A stretch of 64,000 bases of DNA, taken from Pycnococcus provasolii (taxonomy: Eukaryota > Chlorophyta > Pseudoscourfieldiophyceae > Pseudoscourfieldiales > Pycnococcaceae). The position numbers and the translations under genes are program-made. The stretch's first letter is position 1; each line of letters opens with the position of its first letter. The notes beneath the pieces were generated by a model. That model saw nothing but the letters and a program-made list of their open reading frames with translations, did no database searches and was not told where the DNA came from. The stretch is taken from assembly GCA_938743325.2 (NCBI GenBank), contig OW568866.1:1-64000 (forward strand). The letters run 5' to 3'. Shown piece after piece: positions 55,112 to 64,000 of the stretch.

Positions 55112-57343
55112 CTAGTCGGAAAGAAATGGCTCGCTCACAACACTTATCATCTCCTCCGGGGTTGCACCTCCACCAGTACGCGTCAGCACGGCAGCGGTGG
55201 CGAGAATTTGTATCACAATGAGGCGAACCTGCCGACGAATTGCACGCTCGTACGCATTTTTCGGCTCAATCGATAGCATCTCAAGCGCCGCATCGCCAAA
55301 GGTGGAGGGTCCGTCATCACGCCGCCTGCCAAAGAAGATAGCGAAAAGCCCACCGGGGGCTTGCTGTGCGCTCATCAGTGCGTCCATTTTCACCTGCCAC
55401 GGCAACCTCGGCGCGCCTGCCGAAGATGTCGGCGGAGCAGATGCACCAAGTTCGTCAAGAGACGCGCCGACAAACTCGCTCGCCAGCGATCCCTCGTATC
55501 CGTGCCGAATGCACGAGAACATCGATAGTGGAATAAGTACCGGGGGACATTTGGCGAATGTGCCGCTCATATCGCTGATCAAGATGGACGCCACCATGGC
55601 ACACGGGCCTACCGCCATCGCCGTCTCCGCGCTTGGGCTGATGGCGCCAATGAGCAGCCCCAGCGTGCTCGCGGAAACGCTCTGAAGAGCCACACCGCGT
55701 ACGAGTCGCGCCCGTGGCATGCCTGGCCGAAGTCCGGCAATGGGACTCGCAACCGCAGCCATGATCGCGCTCAGAGCCGCATCCACGGGCATTTCCGCAG
55801 CGAGTTTCGCAAGAAAGTACGGGATTGGGTGATAATACCCGCTCGAGCCGGTCATTCCCACGTTCCGGCGACGGAGCACCTCCCTCGTCACGATCGACCG
55901 CTCTTTGGGCATGTTCGTGATTGCACGTGTGATCGCGATGAAACCTGCATTCACCCCAAGCTGCATAAGAAGCGCCGCTCGGCCCTGCACCGCACGACCA
56001 CCCTTGAGCCCATCACCGCCGAGAGCGGCGCCGAGCAGTGTACCAAGCCCAACCGAGGCCATCGCACGTACGGACGTTACCCAACGATCGCGAAGCGCTT
56101 GGCGAAACCCGCGCCCTAGAAGCACGCGAAACTGGCGCAGCAGAGGCGCGTGACCTCGCGACTTCGTCGAGCATGTCGTTTGTGCCTCCCTGTCGGCGTC
56201 GAATTCTCGCGTCTGCTTCATCGGCGATGATCCCGGGGATGACGGGCCCTTGGGGCGCTGTTCCCAGCAAGCCTCCAGCAGCTTAACACGGGTGGCACCC
56301 TTACGAATCGTGTCATCGTCGCCGTTACTGCCTTGGACATCGTCGTGAAGATCGTCGTCGTCGAAGGAGTTGGCGTCAGCGTCAATCAGGTCGATGACAA
56401 ATTCGGCAGGATTTGTGTTGGAAGGAAGTGGGTATCCAATCCTCTCGAAGTGCCTAGCAATGGGCTTCACGGACGTGCTTCCTTCGTACGCGACACGTCC
56501 ATTCTGCGTGAGGAAGAGGCATCGCTGCACGCGTCGAAACGTACGAGTGCGCGGCTGGTGCAACGTGCAGATGACAGCGGCGAAGACTCCTTTTTGGCAG
56601 AGGCGATGCAGCTCAGCAACGATCCGGTCCGCCTGCGCCGCGTCAAGACCTGTCGTCGGCTCGTCTGCGAGAAGCACGCATCTGTTCGTGTCGTCGTCGT
56701 CGTCGATTGTCGTCATCATACCCGCCACCTCGCACGCAATGGCGAGCCTCCTGCGTTCGCCCCCGGAGATGCCCGCGTAGAGGTGACCACCCGAGTCCCC
56801 TCCCACCAAGGAGTTTCTCACGCGCTGCAGTCCCACCTGCTCGATAGCTCGCGACGCCGCGGCTCGCGCCATTTTGCGCGACGGTTGCCTGAAGCTTGCG
56901 TAGAATCTGACCGTCTCCTCGACCGTCAGGCAGCTGAAGAACCTTGGGTCTTGCTCGACGAACGCGACTCCGTCACGCGCGCACGCTCCCAGGGTGACGT
57001 TTCCACTTAGCTTCGCGCTAGGCACGCGCACCATGCGTCCCGATAGCGCTCTGAGAAGCGTCGTTTTCCCCGCGCCTGACGGTCCTAGTATTGCCATGAG
57101 CTGTCCTTTGTAGCACGTCCCACTGGTTCCTGCGAGTATGCCCCGCCTCTTACCGTTCTGGCGTCTTCTACCAATCCCGTGGTTGTTGCCGTGTTGTTGG
57201 GTGCCACTACCCGTATCGTGCACCAAGGTAGGATCCATCATCATAGGGTCAGGCACGCTGTACGTGATATTTGAAAACGCGATCGCAACACTACGGTCAA
57301 CCTTAAAAGAGGAGCCATGGAAGTCTCCTATGTCGTGCGACAT
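55112..57343 (-). CDS. ABCG (WHITE/WBC) half-transporter
   Basis: 743 aa. NBD first, then TMD, as in ABCG half-size proteins that must dimerise to export lipids, pigments or terpenoids. Walker A GPSGAGKTTLLRALSGR (~90-106), Q-loop region, signature GISGGERRRLAIACEVAG (~195), Walker B CVLLADEPTTGLDAAQ (~220) and H-loop ICTLHQPRTRTFRRV. After a variable acidic linker (~335-400) the TMD begins around residue 440 with LLRQFRVLLGRGFRQALRDR and has about six helices, including GYYHPIPYFLAKLAAEMPVD. The N-terminal ~45 residues before the NBD are polar. ATG at 57343 precedes SHDIGDFHGSS. Substrate unknown. Confidence 0.93.
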   Translation of the reverse strand: MSHDIGDFHGSSFKVDRSVAIAFSNITYSVPDPMMMDPTLVHDTGSGTQQHGNNHGIGRRRQNGKRRGILAGTSGTCYKGQLMAILGPSGAGKTTLLRALSGRMVRVPSAKLSGNVTLGACARDGVAFVEQDPRFFSCLTVEETVRFYASFRQPSRKMARAAASRAIEQVGLQRVRNSLVGGDSGGHLYAGISGGERRRLAIACEVAGMMTTIDDDDDTNRCVLLADEPTTGLDAAQADRIVAELHRLCQKGVFAAVICTLHQPRTRTFRRVQRCLFLTQNGRVAYEGSTSVKPIARHFERIGYPLPSNTNPAEFVIDLIDADANSFDDDDLHDDVQGSNGDDDTIRKGATRVKLLEACWEQRPKGPSSPGSSPMKQTREFDADREAQTTCSTKSRGHAPLLRQFRVLLGRGFRQALRDRWVTSVRAMASVGLGTLLGAALGGDGLKGGRAVQGRAALLMQLGVNAGFIAITRAITNMPKERSIVTREVLRRRNVGMTGSSGYYHPIPYFLAKLAAEMPVDAALSAIMAAVASPIAGLRPGMPRARLVRGVALQSVSASTLGLLIGAISPSAETAMAVGPCAMVASILISDMSGTFAKCPPVLIPLSMFSCIRHGYEGSLASEFVGASLDELGASAPPTSSAGAPRLPWQVKMDALMSAQQAPGGLFAIFFGRRRDDGPSTFGDAALEMLSIEPKNAYERAIRRQVRLIVIQILATAAVLTRTGGGATPEEMISVVSEPFLSD

Positions 57344-57821
57344 TATAGAATATGACACGGCACCACAGTGGAGGCCGTTGCCCGGTAAGTTCGGCCCAGT
57401 CACGAAGATACGTAGACTAAGGTAAGGGTAAGGTAAGGGCGAGATGCCCGGGCGAGGTCCCCGGGCGAGGGAGCGAATTTTGCCAACACCTTTTGCCAAC
57501 CCCGAATAATATGCGACCCCGATTTGGATTTAGATGGGGGAGGGAGGGACAGGCGAGGTGACAAGGACAGGTCCACGTGGGGGATTTCCCTTGAAGATCC
57601 GCCGTTGAGCGGGGTTGTGTCGCCTCTCCTCGTCGGCGGCGGAGGTGGTTGGGTTTCGCCCTCTCGTCTTTTTTTCTTCTCTCCCGATGTGCATTACAGT
57701 CGCCGATTAATTAACCATCACAGCAGCAGATAGATAACATCTAATCTTGGTTCCACTCCTGTGTGCCTGTGCTTGTGCAAGTTAGACCCTTCGCTTTCTT
57801 GTGGCGCCTTCCTACAGGTAT
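57344..57821. promoter_or_regulatory. Divergent promoter region, ABCG / chorismate mutase
   Basis: 478 bp. AACCCCGAAT at 57498-57507 (TTCGGGGTT on the minus strand) and GCGACCCCGATTTGG at 57513-57527. GGTAAGGGTAAGGTAAGG at 57421-57438. No credible ORF. Confidence 0.6.
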
Positions 57822-58973
57822 ATGCACACTCATAGCAGCCAACTCACGCCCGGGGGTGTGCGGCGAAGGCCCGCCTTAGTAGCGTCCCAACAACCAGCAA
57901 GGGATCGAGAGGAACCTTTGCACAGACTGCTGCGAAGAAGAACACGTTTGTGGCGTCGACGGAGAACCATGAACCAAGAGCACGCGACGGCTACGAGGAC
58001 TAGGGCAGTCTCGTCAGACGCGACGCAGTCCACGTCCGCCGTCGCCAGAGGAAGCAGCAACGACGTCGACCTCGCAAGGCTCAGCGAGTCTGTCGCGCTC
58101 AGGCTCAGGCGCGAACGCGAAGAGAGGGAAAGCAACGTGCGCGACGAAGCGCTGTCGTCAAGCGACATGGACGACGCAAACTTAGTCGACGGATCGACGC
58201 TTGTCAGCACGGACTTGGCATCCGTCAGAGACAACCTAATCAGGCAGGAGGAGTCAATCATATTCAGCCTCATCGAAAGGGCGCAGGTGGCACGCAACAG
58301 CGCCATCTACGAGTGCGGTGGACTGCCCGTCCCAGGTTTCGACGAGGACACCGGGCGCAGGCACAGCCTACTCGAGTATGTGCTCAGGCAAACTGAGCAG
58401 CTTTACGGACGCGTGCGCAGGTACACCGCGCCAGACGAGCACGCCTTCTTTCCCGAAAGCCTGCCGCCGCTCGTCCTGCCGCCTCTGAGGTACCCCGACA
58501 GCTTGCACAGGCCAGCGTCGACTTTCGACATCAACGACGTCGTCTACGACATGTACGTGCACCACCTCCTGCCCGAGGTGGCGGCGGAGGGCGACGACGC
58601 CAACTACGGGTCTGCTGCGCTGCTCGACGTCGCGTGCCTGCAGGCGCTGTCCAAGCGAGTGCACTACGGCATGTTCGTCGCGGAGGCGAAATTCACGGCG
58701 GCGCCGCAGAAGTACACGCCGCTCATCGTCGAAAAGGATGCGAATGGCCTGATGGAGCTTCTCACGGATACCGCTGTCGAAGCGCAGGTTCTCAAGCGCG
58801 TCGAGTGTAAGGCGGCGGCGTACGGCGTTCCGCCGGACGCGGATGGCAACGGTGGCGCGGCGGTGTCGCCGAAGATTGACCCCAAAGAAGTGGGTCGCCT
58901 GTATGAGGCGTGGGTGATGCCTTTGACGAAGGAGGTTCAGGTGAAGTACTTATTGCACCGCCTCGAAGAGTAG
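57822..58973 (+). CDS. Chorismate mutase (AroQ, eukaryotic type), plastid
   Basis: 383 aa. Converts chorismate to prephenate, first step toward Phe and Tyr. The all-helical domain covers residues ~115-380: TDLASVRDNLIRQEESIIFS, LIERAQVARNSAIYECGG, GSAALLDVACLQALSKRVHY, GMFVAEAKFTAAPQKYTPLI, then VLKRVECKAAAYG and KEVGRLYEAWVMPLTKEVQV near the end. This is the family with allosteric Trp/Tyr sites in fungi and plants. N-terminal ~100 residues are basic and Ser/Thr-rich (transit peptide plus linker). A later ATG at 57969 is an alternative start. Convergent with PRA1 (98 bp). Confidence 0.93.
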   Translation: MHTHSSQLTPGGVRRRPALVASQQPARDREEPLHRLLRRRTRLWRRRRTMNQEHATATRTRAVSSDATQSTSAVARGSSNDVDLARLSESVALRLRREREERESNVRDEALSSSDMDDANLVDGSTLVSTDLASVRDNLIRQEESIIFSLIERAQVARNSAIYECGGLPVPGFDEDTGRRHSLLEYVLRQTEQLYGRVRRYTAPDEHAFFPESLPPLVLPPLRYPDSLHRPASTFDINDVVYDMYVHHLLPEVAAEGDDANYGSAALLDVACLQALSKRVHYGMFVAEAKFTAAPQKYTPLIVEKDANGLMELLTDTAVEAQVLKRVECKAAAYGVPPDADGNGGAAVSPKIDPKEVGRLYEAWVMPLTKEVQVKYLLHRLEE

Positions 58974-59071
58974 TAGAACAAAGAAGTAAAAAAAAGAAAA
59001 AGTATACGAACGGAACAAAAAATGAAATGAAATGAATTACGCGTCGTTTCGCGCGACTTGAGCCCATCTTC

Positions 59072-59728
59072 TCAGAGCGTGTGATCGAAGCCGCGCCAGA
59101 CGTTTTTGAAATCTTCGCGAGCACTTGCCAACCTCGCCTTGAGGTTCGGCATGCGCAGGCTGGCGTGAGCGAAGACAATCGCAAAGCCAACGGTGAGGTA
59201 GAAGCATATGGTCGTGACGGCGGACGTGAGGTAGATGACGAGCGCGCTGAGAACAAGCAGCGCCGCGACAACCATGTTCCTTGGGAACCCGCAGACACGC
59301 ACGCCACCCCCGCGTGACCTCGGCGCGGTGTGGAAGCCTGTCGCGTGCATGCCCGCCGCGGCGTTTGCAGTTCCACTCCGCATCCACGCGGCGAGCGGTG
59401 GGTGCACCTTTCGAGCGAGCGTGAGAGCGCGAGTGTGCACTGCGTTTGCGAACGGGTCGTTGCACAGCAGCGCGGAGAATGTTGTGACGAGGAACGAGAA
59501 GAGCGCGCCCGGGTTCCGGTAGAAGCCGAAGAGCGAGGTGAGCAGGATCATGACGGCGTAGTTGCTCCTGTAGTAGTACACGTTGCACTTGACTCTCGAC
59601 TTGAGCTTGCTTGCGCTTGGCGGCGGTGCGAACTTGGCGAAGAACTCGGGCAGCGGTCTCGGCGTGGGCATTTCCACCTCTGCGACCGCGGAGGCGAGCT
59701 CTGAGGCGGTGACTTGCGACCAGTCCAT
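59072..59728 (-). CDS. PRA1 family protein (prenylated Rab acceptor)
   Basis: 218 aa. PRA1 proteins act in Rab membrane recycling at ER and Golgi. Core: LPEFFAKFAPPPSASKLKSR, NVYYYRSNYAVMILLTSLFG, FYRNPGALFSFLVTTFSALL (first hydrophobic hairpin), and MVVAALLVLSALVIYLTSAV, TTICFYLTVGFAIVFAHASL, RMPNLKARLASARED (second hairpin and basic tail). A ~50-residue hydrophilic insertion lies between the two hairpins (FANAVHTRALTLARKVHPPL; FHTAPRSRGGGVRVCGF). Length fits the family. Confidence 0.92.
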   Translation of the reverse strand: MDWSQVTASELASAVAEVEMPTPRPLPEFFAKFAPPPSASKLKSRVKCNVYYYRSNYAVMILLTSLFGFYRNPGALFSFLVTTFSALLCNDPFANAVHTRALTLARKVHPPLAAWMRSGTANAAAGMHATGFHTAPRSRGGGVRVCGFPRNMVVAALLVLSALVIYLTSAVTTICFYLTVGFAIVFAHASLRMPNLKARLASAREDFKNVWRGFDHTL

Positions 59729-59879
59729 GGTACCTGTACTGAACGAGCGCGGGCTGCGTGTGCGTGTGCGTGTGCGAAGGGCCAGGGCAAGGGAGGGAGG
59801 GAGAACTGGAGAAGGGTTTTGAAAAAAGAAAGCAGAGGGCGTCAGGGGATCTGCAAGGGCTGCAGGGGGAAGGGCAGAG

Positions 59880-59925
59880 CATTAGGGTATAGCATTAGGG
59901 TTAGGGTTACGGGTAGGGTTAGCTC
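59880..59925. promoter_or_regulatory. Interstitial telomere-like boxes in a divergent promoter
   Basis: ATTAGGGTATAGCATTAGGG then TTAGGGTTACGGGTAGGGTT, about 80-130 bp upstream of the plus-strand ATG at 60006 and 150-200 bp from the minus-strand PRA1 ATG. Resembles plant telo-box promoter elements. Confidence 0.6.
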
Positions 59926-60005
59926 CCCCGCTCCCGAGGCCTTCCCTGACCTTTGTGACAGTACCACTACAGTCAGTCAGTCCGAGCGAACTTTCGTAAC
60001 TTAAG

Positions 60006-63000
60006 ATGGGCAACGCGTCGTCCAAGTCGCCCTTCGCCCACTCCGCACTCGCCGTATCCACGAACGTCGCGGAACTAGACGGCGACGTCGAGGCGAGGGC
60101 CATGCAACTCTACCAGACGAAAAAGTACCAGCAGGCGGCCGAAGCTTTCACCGAGGCGATCGACAAGTACAGCGACGCCTTGCACCCGCACCTGCTCGCC
60201 GCGCTGCTCACGAACCGAGCGGCGTGCAACAAGAGATGCGGAAGACTCAAGTCGGCCATGGACGACTGCCAGCACGCAATCACAGCCAACCCGTCGTGCT
60301 TGCGCGCATTCGCTACCTTGCACGAAATCAGAAGAGCGTTGGGCTTGCCTAAGACGGACGAGTACATATCAGAAGCGTGGGGTGCGGCGGGACTCTACTC
60401 AGACTTGGAGCTTCTTGATACCTTGATTGACGGAGGAGACGAAAGCACGCGTGCTGTTGGAGTGGCTGCTGCGCCGCCCGTGGCAACTCAAGTGCCCGCT
60501 TCTGCACACGCACCGACACCGTCGGCGCCCGCACCGGCAGCCTCCACGCAGCCAGCACCAGCGCCAAAGCCGACGGGACGAGCTGCTCAGCTGCAGAATG
60601 TCGGCAAGACGACGCCGTCGTCGCCGTCAGCGCCAAGTTCTCGGCCAGCTTCGAACCGTGCCGCACAGATGGCGGGAGTCAAGGGCCGCCAAACGGCATC
60701 GGCAGCCCCGCGCTCGTCACCACCGGCGCCGAAGCCAGCAGCAGCTCCCACGCAGAACAAGCAAGTGGCGAAAGCGGCTGCTGCACCTGCCATGACGATG
60801 AAGGAGGCGGAGCAGATTGTGTCGAAGTCCATCATGCAGATCAATATGCGCCAGCTGTCGGAGGCGCAGAGGGAGCTCAGCAGAGTCATCGCCTCGCATC
60901 CAAATCACATCGGCGCGCTTATTGCGCGTGGAACAAGTCACGCGATTGAGGGCAACTACGAAATCGCACACATGGATCTTACGCGCGCCGAGGAAGTGGA
61001 GCCCAACCTCGTCGAGGTCAAGAAGCGACGTGCTCAGGTGCGATCGGGCATGGGACAGAAGTACATCGACGGGGCTCTCGAGGACTTCCAATTCGTCTGC
61101 GACAAGGAGCCAACGGCGGAGGCGTTCAGGGAGCTCGGTGTCTTTGCTGGGTCCGTCAAGCTGTACAAGCGTGCCGAGAAGGCGCTCAAGAAGGCGATGA
61201 AGCTCGGGTACAACGATGCTAAGGCACACAGCCAGCTTGGCGTCGTCATATGCAGCCAGGGGAACATCAAGGAGGCGTGCGAGCACTACAACAAGGCGCT
61301 CGAGCTTAACCCGGGAGATACGACAGCCATGCTTCAGATTGCGCAGGCGAACAAGGAGGGTGCGAACTTCGACATGCACGCGGAGGCGGAGAAGTGGTTC
61401 AAGAAGATCGTCGCATCAGGCTCCGCTACGTCGATCGCGTACAAGCTTTATGGGCAGATGATGCAGGGATGCGGCAAGCACGAATACGGGTCGGAGCTGC
61501 TCAACAAGGGCCTCACGTACGCCGAGAGCGCGAGTTCGAAGCCCGAGGACGTGGCGCAGATGCTTGAGATGCGCTACTGGCACGCCGTGTGCCTGCACGC
61601 CATCGGAAGACACCGTGAAGCGATCGCCTCGTATGAAGAGGCCATGGATTGGTCCAGGGACGGCATGAACGAGAACGGCGGTCCGTTCGGGAATCTGCGC
61701 AACAAGTCGTACTACGGTCGCGAGGTTGCACTGCTCACCGCGCATCGTTGGAATGCGAAGTGGGATGAATTCTGCCTCGATCGAGAGGTGAGCGAGATGT
61801 TCAAGGAAGGGTTCTGCAAGACGCTTCCGAAGGAATTTGTCATTGTGCAGTCAGGTCATGTTGCGCAGAGGCCGATTCCCGCAGGTTTGGAGAAATCAAG
61901 GGCACCTTTCGACCAGGGTGGTGCAGAATCCCTCATGAACGCCGGCATGCACTTCGGGCGCCGCGTACACCTGAAATGCCAAGGCTTTCTGCCGAATCAG
62001 CGCCAGTGGAAGATGTCGTGCTACGCCAATTTGGAGCTCGCGCAGGCGGTGCGAAGTTGTGTGGAGGCGAAGCGATCGGGGGAGCCGCAGCCGCGCGTGC
62101 TTGGGCGCGGCGCGACGAGCCATGGGAAGGCGGGTGAGGACCATGACTTTGGTTGGCGCGATGCGCTCGATATCCTCGTCAAGTGGAGGCAGCTGAGCGA
62201 GCCCAACGATCCGGTGGTTTGGGTCGACCTTCTGCCTCGCCCGCTTTTCGAGCAGGGGTACGGAAGCCACACGCCGATGTCCACTGGAGACACGAAGGTG
62301 AGCCGATACTTCATGGCATGCGCGGAGAGCGCAAAGGTCATGCGCGAGGTGCTTCTCGACTCGCACACCTACCACGACGGCTCGTCGAATCGCTTCTCGA
62401 TGTCGGCGAAGCAGATCGAGGCGGTGCGTAAGGCGCACCCCGCAACACCGCAGAACCTGTGGGATGCCATGAACGTCACCGCACTCGGCTTGCAGGCGTT
62501 CTACATCGTCGTTCCTCTCAAGAGCCACACGCGTGACGGTCACACGATGGAAGGAACGCGCCTCGTGCTGAACATGCTTACCAACGACGAGCAGGACGGC
62601 GGCAAGTGTGCACCGCAGCTTGAGTTCTCCATCCGAACGCCGTGCATGCCGCAGCGTGCCGAAGACTATGACGTTGAGTTCGCGAATCTCTGGAACCTGA
62701 TGATCGCAGCCGCTGCGCGCGACGAGCTCGACGAGGCGGCGGACTTGGCACTTCGCATGGCATACTACTGGTACAACTGGCTTTTCATCAGCCGTGGCAA
62801 CGCCATCGTTGGGCTGAGCGTGATGCTAGGCTTCCTATGCGGCCTTGGGCTGCCCGTGTCTGGCTTTGTTCCCGAGCACACGCAGCCTGATTGGTACGCA
62901 ATGTGGAGCTATGACGGCGACGCATACATCAAGCGCGTGGCACCCTTCATCCTCGCGAAGCATGCAACGAGAGAGGGGTTTGCGAAGGATCGCAACGCGG

Positions 63001-63152
63001 CGATCGCCAGGGCGAAAAAAGTTTTTGCATGGATCGATCATCTCCCGCGTGTCGCGGACGTTTTGCCCACTGTTGGAAGCCGCATCGAGGCGATGAATTT
63101 GCCGTGGCCAGATAATCCGCAGGACCCGCCAGAGCTGGAGAAGCTCTTCTAG
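60006..63152 (+). CDS. SRFR1/TTC13-like TPR protein, probably N-myristoylated
   Basis: 1048 aa, the length of Arabidopsis SRFR1, a negative regulator of effector-triggered immunity and transcription; TTC13 is the animal relative. MGNASSKS is a good myristoylation site. TPR set 1 at residues ~25-110 (YQQAAEAFTEAIDKYSDA; LLTNRAACNKRCGRLKSAMD); a Pro/Ala-rich linker (~150-260); TPR set 2 (~275-560: LSEAQRELSRVIASHPNHIG; ALIARGTSHAIEGNYEIAHM; YKRAEKALKKAMKLGYNDAK; ACEHYNKALELNPGDTTAML). The family-specific C-terminal half contains VVWVDLLPRPLFEQGYGSHT and the hydrophobic MAYYWYNWLFISRGNAIVGL, then SVMLGFLCGLGLPVSGF. Convergent with the bromodomain gene. Confidence 0.9.
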   Translation: MGNASSKSPFAHSALAVSTNVAELDGDVEARAMQLYQTKKYQQAAEAFTEAIDKYSDALHPHLLAALLTNRAACNKRCGRLKSAMDDCQHAITANPSCLRAFATLHEIRRALGLPKTDEYISEAWGAAGLYSDLELLDTLIDGGDESTRAVGVAAAPPVATQVPASAHAPTPSAPAPAASTQPAPAPKPTGRAAQLQNVGKTTPSSPSAPSSRPASNRAAQMAGVKGRQTASAAPRSSPPAPKPAAAPTQNKQVAKAAAAPAMTMKEAEQIVSKSIMQINMRQLSEAQRELSRVIASHPNHIGALIARGTSHAIEGNYEIAHMDLTRAEEVEPNLVEVKKRRAQVRSGMGQKYIDGALEDFQFVCDKEPTAEAFRELGVFAGSVKLYKRAEKALKKAMKLGYNDAKAHSQLGVVICSQGNIKEACEHYNKALELNPGDTTAMLQIAQANKEGANFDMHAEAEKWFKKIVASGSATSIAYKLYGQMMQGCGKHEYGSELLNKGLTYAESASSKPEDVAQMLEMRYWHAVCLHAIGRHREAIASYEEAMDWSRDGMNENGGPFGNLRNKSYYGREVALLTAHRWNAKWDEFCLDREVSEMFKEGFCKTLPKEFVIVQSGHVAQRPIPAGLEKSRAPFDQGGAESLMNAGMHFGRRVHLKCQGFLPNQRQWKMSCYANLELAQAVRSCVEAKRSGEPQPRVLGRGATSHGKAGEDHDFGWRDALDILVKWRQLSEPNDPVVWVDLLPRPLFEQGYGSHTPMSTGDTKVSRYFMACAESAKVMREVLLDSHTYHDGSSNRFSMSAKQIEAVRKAHPATPQNLWDAMNVTALGLQAFYIVVPLKSHTRDGHTMEGTRLVLNMLTNDEQDGGKCAPQLEFSIRTPCMPQRAEDYDVEFANLWNLMIAAAARDELDEAADLALRMAYYWYNWLFISRGNAIVGLSVMLGFLCGLGLPVSGFVPEHTQPDWYAMWSYDGDAYIKRVAPFILAKHATREGFAKDRNAAIARAKKVFAWIDHLPRVADVLPTVGSRIEAMNLPWPDNPQDPPELEKLF

Positions 63153-63310
63153 TTGTGTAAGAATGTACCCGTAGGCAAATTTAAATTCACTCTCGCCTCT
63201 CACGCGGAAGGGGAAGGGGGAAGGGGGTGAATTCAAGAGAAAAGTTTGTTTACATCACATCACAAACAGAAATGTTACCAAGCGCAGAAACTTGCGCGCG
63301 TAGCGCAAAC

Positions 63311-64000
63311 TCAGCGCCTAATCTTCAGCTTCAGTTGGCCGCCACTGGAACCGGCACCCGCAGGTCCAGGTCCAGCAGCGCCGCGCGCTGAAGCCGCCTT
63401 CGTCTTCGCCTTGTCGAGCATCTTCTCGAAAGCCGACTCGAGCTTCATCGAGGTGTTGTATATCGGACTATCGGGGACGTTGTACGCACGGCAATTTTCA
63501 AAGACGAGAGCGATATCCTTCAACACCGCTTTCTCCGAGGTGTAGTGCGCCCTCTCGCCCGCGGACCTTGCCACGTCCGTGAGAAGGCGGCTCTCGATCG
63601 TGCCGAGATCCATCGGTTTCTTGACGATTGTAGTGTAGCCTACCAAGCCAAGGCCGACGTGGTCGACGGGTGAATTGAAAGGCTCGGCGTCCGATCGGTT
63701 GCGCAGCTGGCCGATCGCCATCAGCAGCGGAGCTCGCCAGGCGTCGTCGGACGGCGTGGGCATCGTCGCCGCCTCGGTTTCCGCCATTTTTCCCTTCTTG
63801 CCTGCAGGCGGCGGTGCCGTAGACGGGGCATCCTGCGAACTGAGCTTGCGAATTTTAACCACCGGCGTCTTCAGCGCAGCGCCTTGATTGCCCTTGTCAG
63901 AAAGCTTGAGCGGTGCACCAACGAGCACGACGCTTTCCTTGCGCACATCGATGTCCTCCGCGATGCCGTCAGCTTCGTACACAATGCTAAGCGTGTGCTT
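63311..64000 (-). CDS. Bromodomain protein, 5' end beyond the window
   Basis: The frame is open to the window edge (about 229 codons visible; the upstream codons read KHTLSIVYEADG), so this is a C-terminal part. The bromodomain covers roughly the last 140 residues: WRAPLLMAIGQLRNRSDAEP, FNSPVDHVGLGLVGYTTIVK, KPMDLGTIESRLLTD, DIALVFENCRAYNVPDSPIY and MKLESAFEKML, with the acetyl-lysine-binding Asn in the F-E-N-C-R-A-Y-N segment. The short tail is Gly/Ala/Lys-rich and ends KLKIRR. The N-terminal part seen (GAPLKLSDKGNQGAALKTPV; KIRKLSSQD) is not assigned. Likely a chromatin reader or part of a larger regulator. Confidence 0.88.
   Translation of the reverse strand, partial: KHTLSIVYEADGIAEDIDVRKESVVLVGAPLKLSDKGNQGAALKTPVVKIRKLSSQDAPSTAPPPAGKKGKMAETEAATMPTPSDDAWRAPLLMAIGQLRNRSDAEPFNSPVDHVGLGLVGYTTIVKKPMDLGTIESRLLTDVARSAGERAHYTSEKAVLKDIALVFENCRAYNVPDSPIYNTSMKLESAFEKMLDKAKTKAASARGAAGPGPAGAGSSGGQLKLKIRR

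Noticed and set aside
1-64000. tRNA, rRNA or CRISPR arrays
   Set aside because: Looked for cloverleaf-like, rRNA-like and regularly spaced repeats by eye; none found. A tRNAscan-SE or Infernal run would be decisive.

Overview
The window starts at a chromosome end. Bases 1-350 are a C-rich (CCCTAA)n array, so base 1 is the outer left telomere. About 10 kb of repeat-rich subtelomere follows, then about 53 kb of very compact nuclear genome. The gene set points to a green alga, probably a small-genome or prasinophyte-type chlorophyte. It includes PsaG and PsbR (green-lineage photosystem subunits), cytochrome c6, plastid uL13, HCF101, a RETICULATA-like protein, a TGTAA polyadenylation-like signal, few short GT-AG introns, and at least one selenoprotein. 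No species is claimed. The telomere repeat is the TTAGGG type, not the TTTAGGG type usual in plants.

Layout. 1-750: telomere and telomere-derived arrays. 750-3,260: subtelomeric tandem and direct repeats with no convincing gene. 3,266-3,748: cytochrome c6, isolated inside the subtelomere. 4,070-10,120: three low-complexity ORFs of unknown function, a broken SRP68-like fragment carrying a 364-bp tandem duplication, and clusters of GTCATGAC palindromes with an inverted repeat. 10,490 to the end: 35 genes, mostly single-exon. Of 34 neighbouring pairs, 29 are in opposite orientation, so the region is a chain of divergent promoters and very tight convergent 3' ends.

By function: photosynthesis and plastid (petJ, PsaG, PsbR, HCF101, uL13c, RecX, RETICULATA-like, DUF1823, selenoprotein glutaredoxin, degenerate AKR, chorismate mutase); gene expression (TFIIF beta, PRP38, EFG1, bacterial-type RNase P protein, bromodomain protein); mitochondrion and metabolism (uL11m, formate-THF ligase); membranes and trafficking (SERCA, ZIP, ABCG, CHMP5, PRA1, 4-TM protein); signalling and other (DA2-type RING protein, SRFR1/TTC13-like TPR protein, two ankyrin proteins, a large 2OG oxygenase, a START protein, a P-domain protein).

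The points most worth a second look are: (1) a glutaredoxin with an in-frame UGA at the first catalytic cysteine and a foldable SECIS element in the 3' UTR; (2) a 2000-residue soluble protein with 26 ankyrin repeats, four cyclic-nucleotide-binding domains and an EF-hand pair; (3) a bacterial-type RNase P protein subunit in a eukaryotic nuclear genome; (4) a recurrent TTCGGGGTT promoter motif; (5) the alternating gene orientation; (6) a dispersed ~170-190 bp repeat next to two minus-strand stop codons. I saw no tRNA, rRNA or CRISPR.
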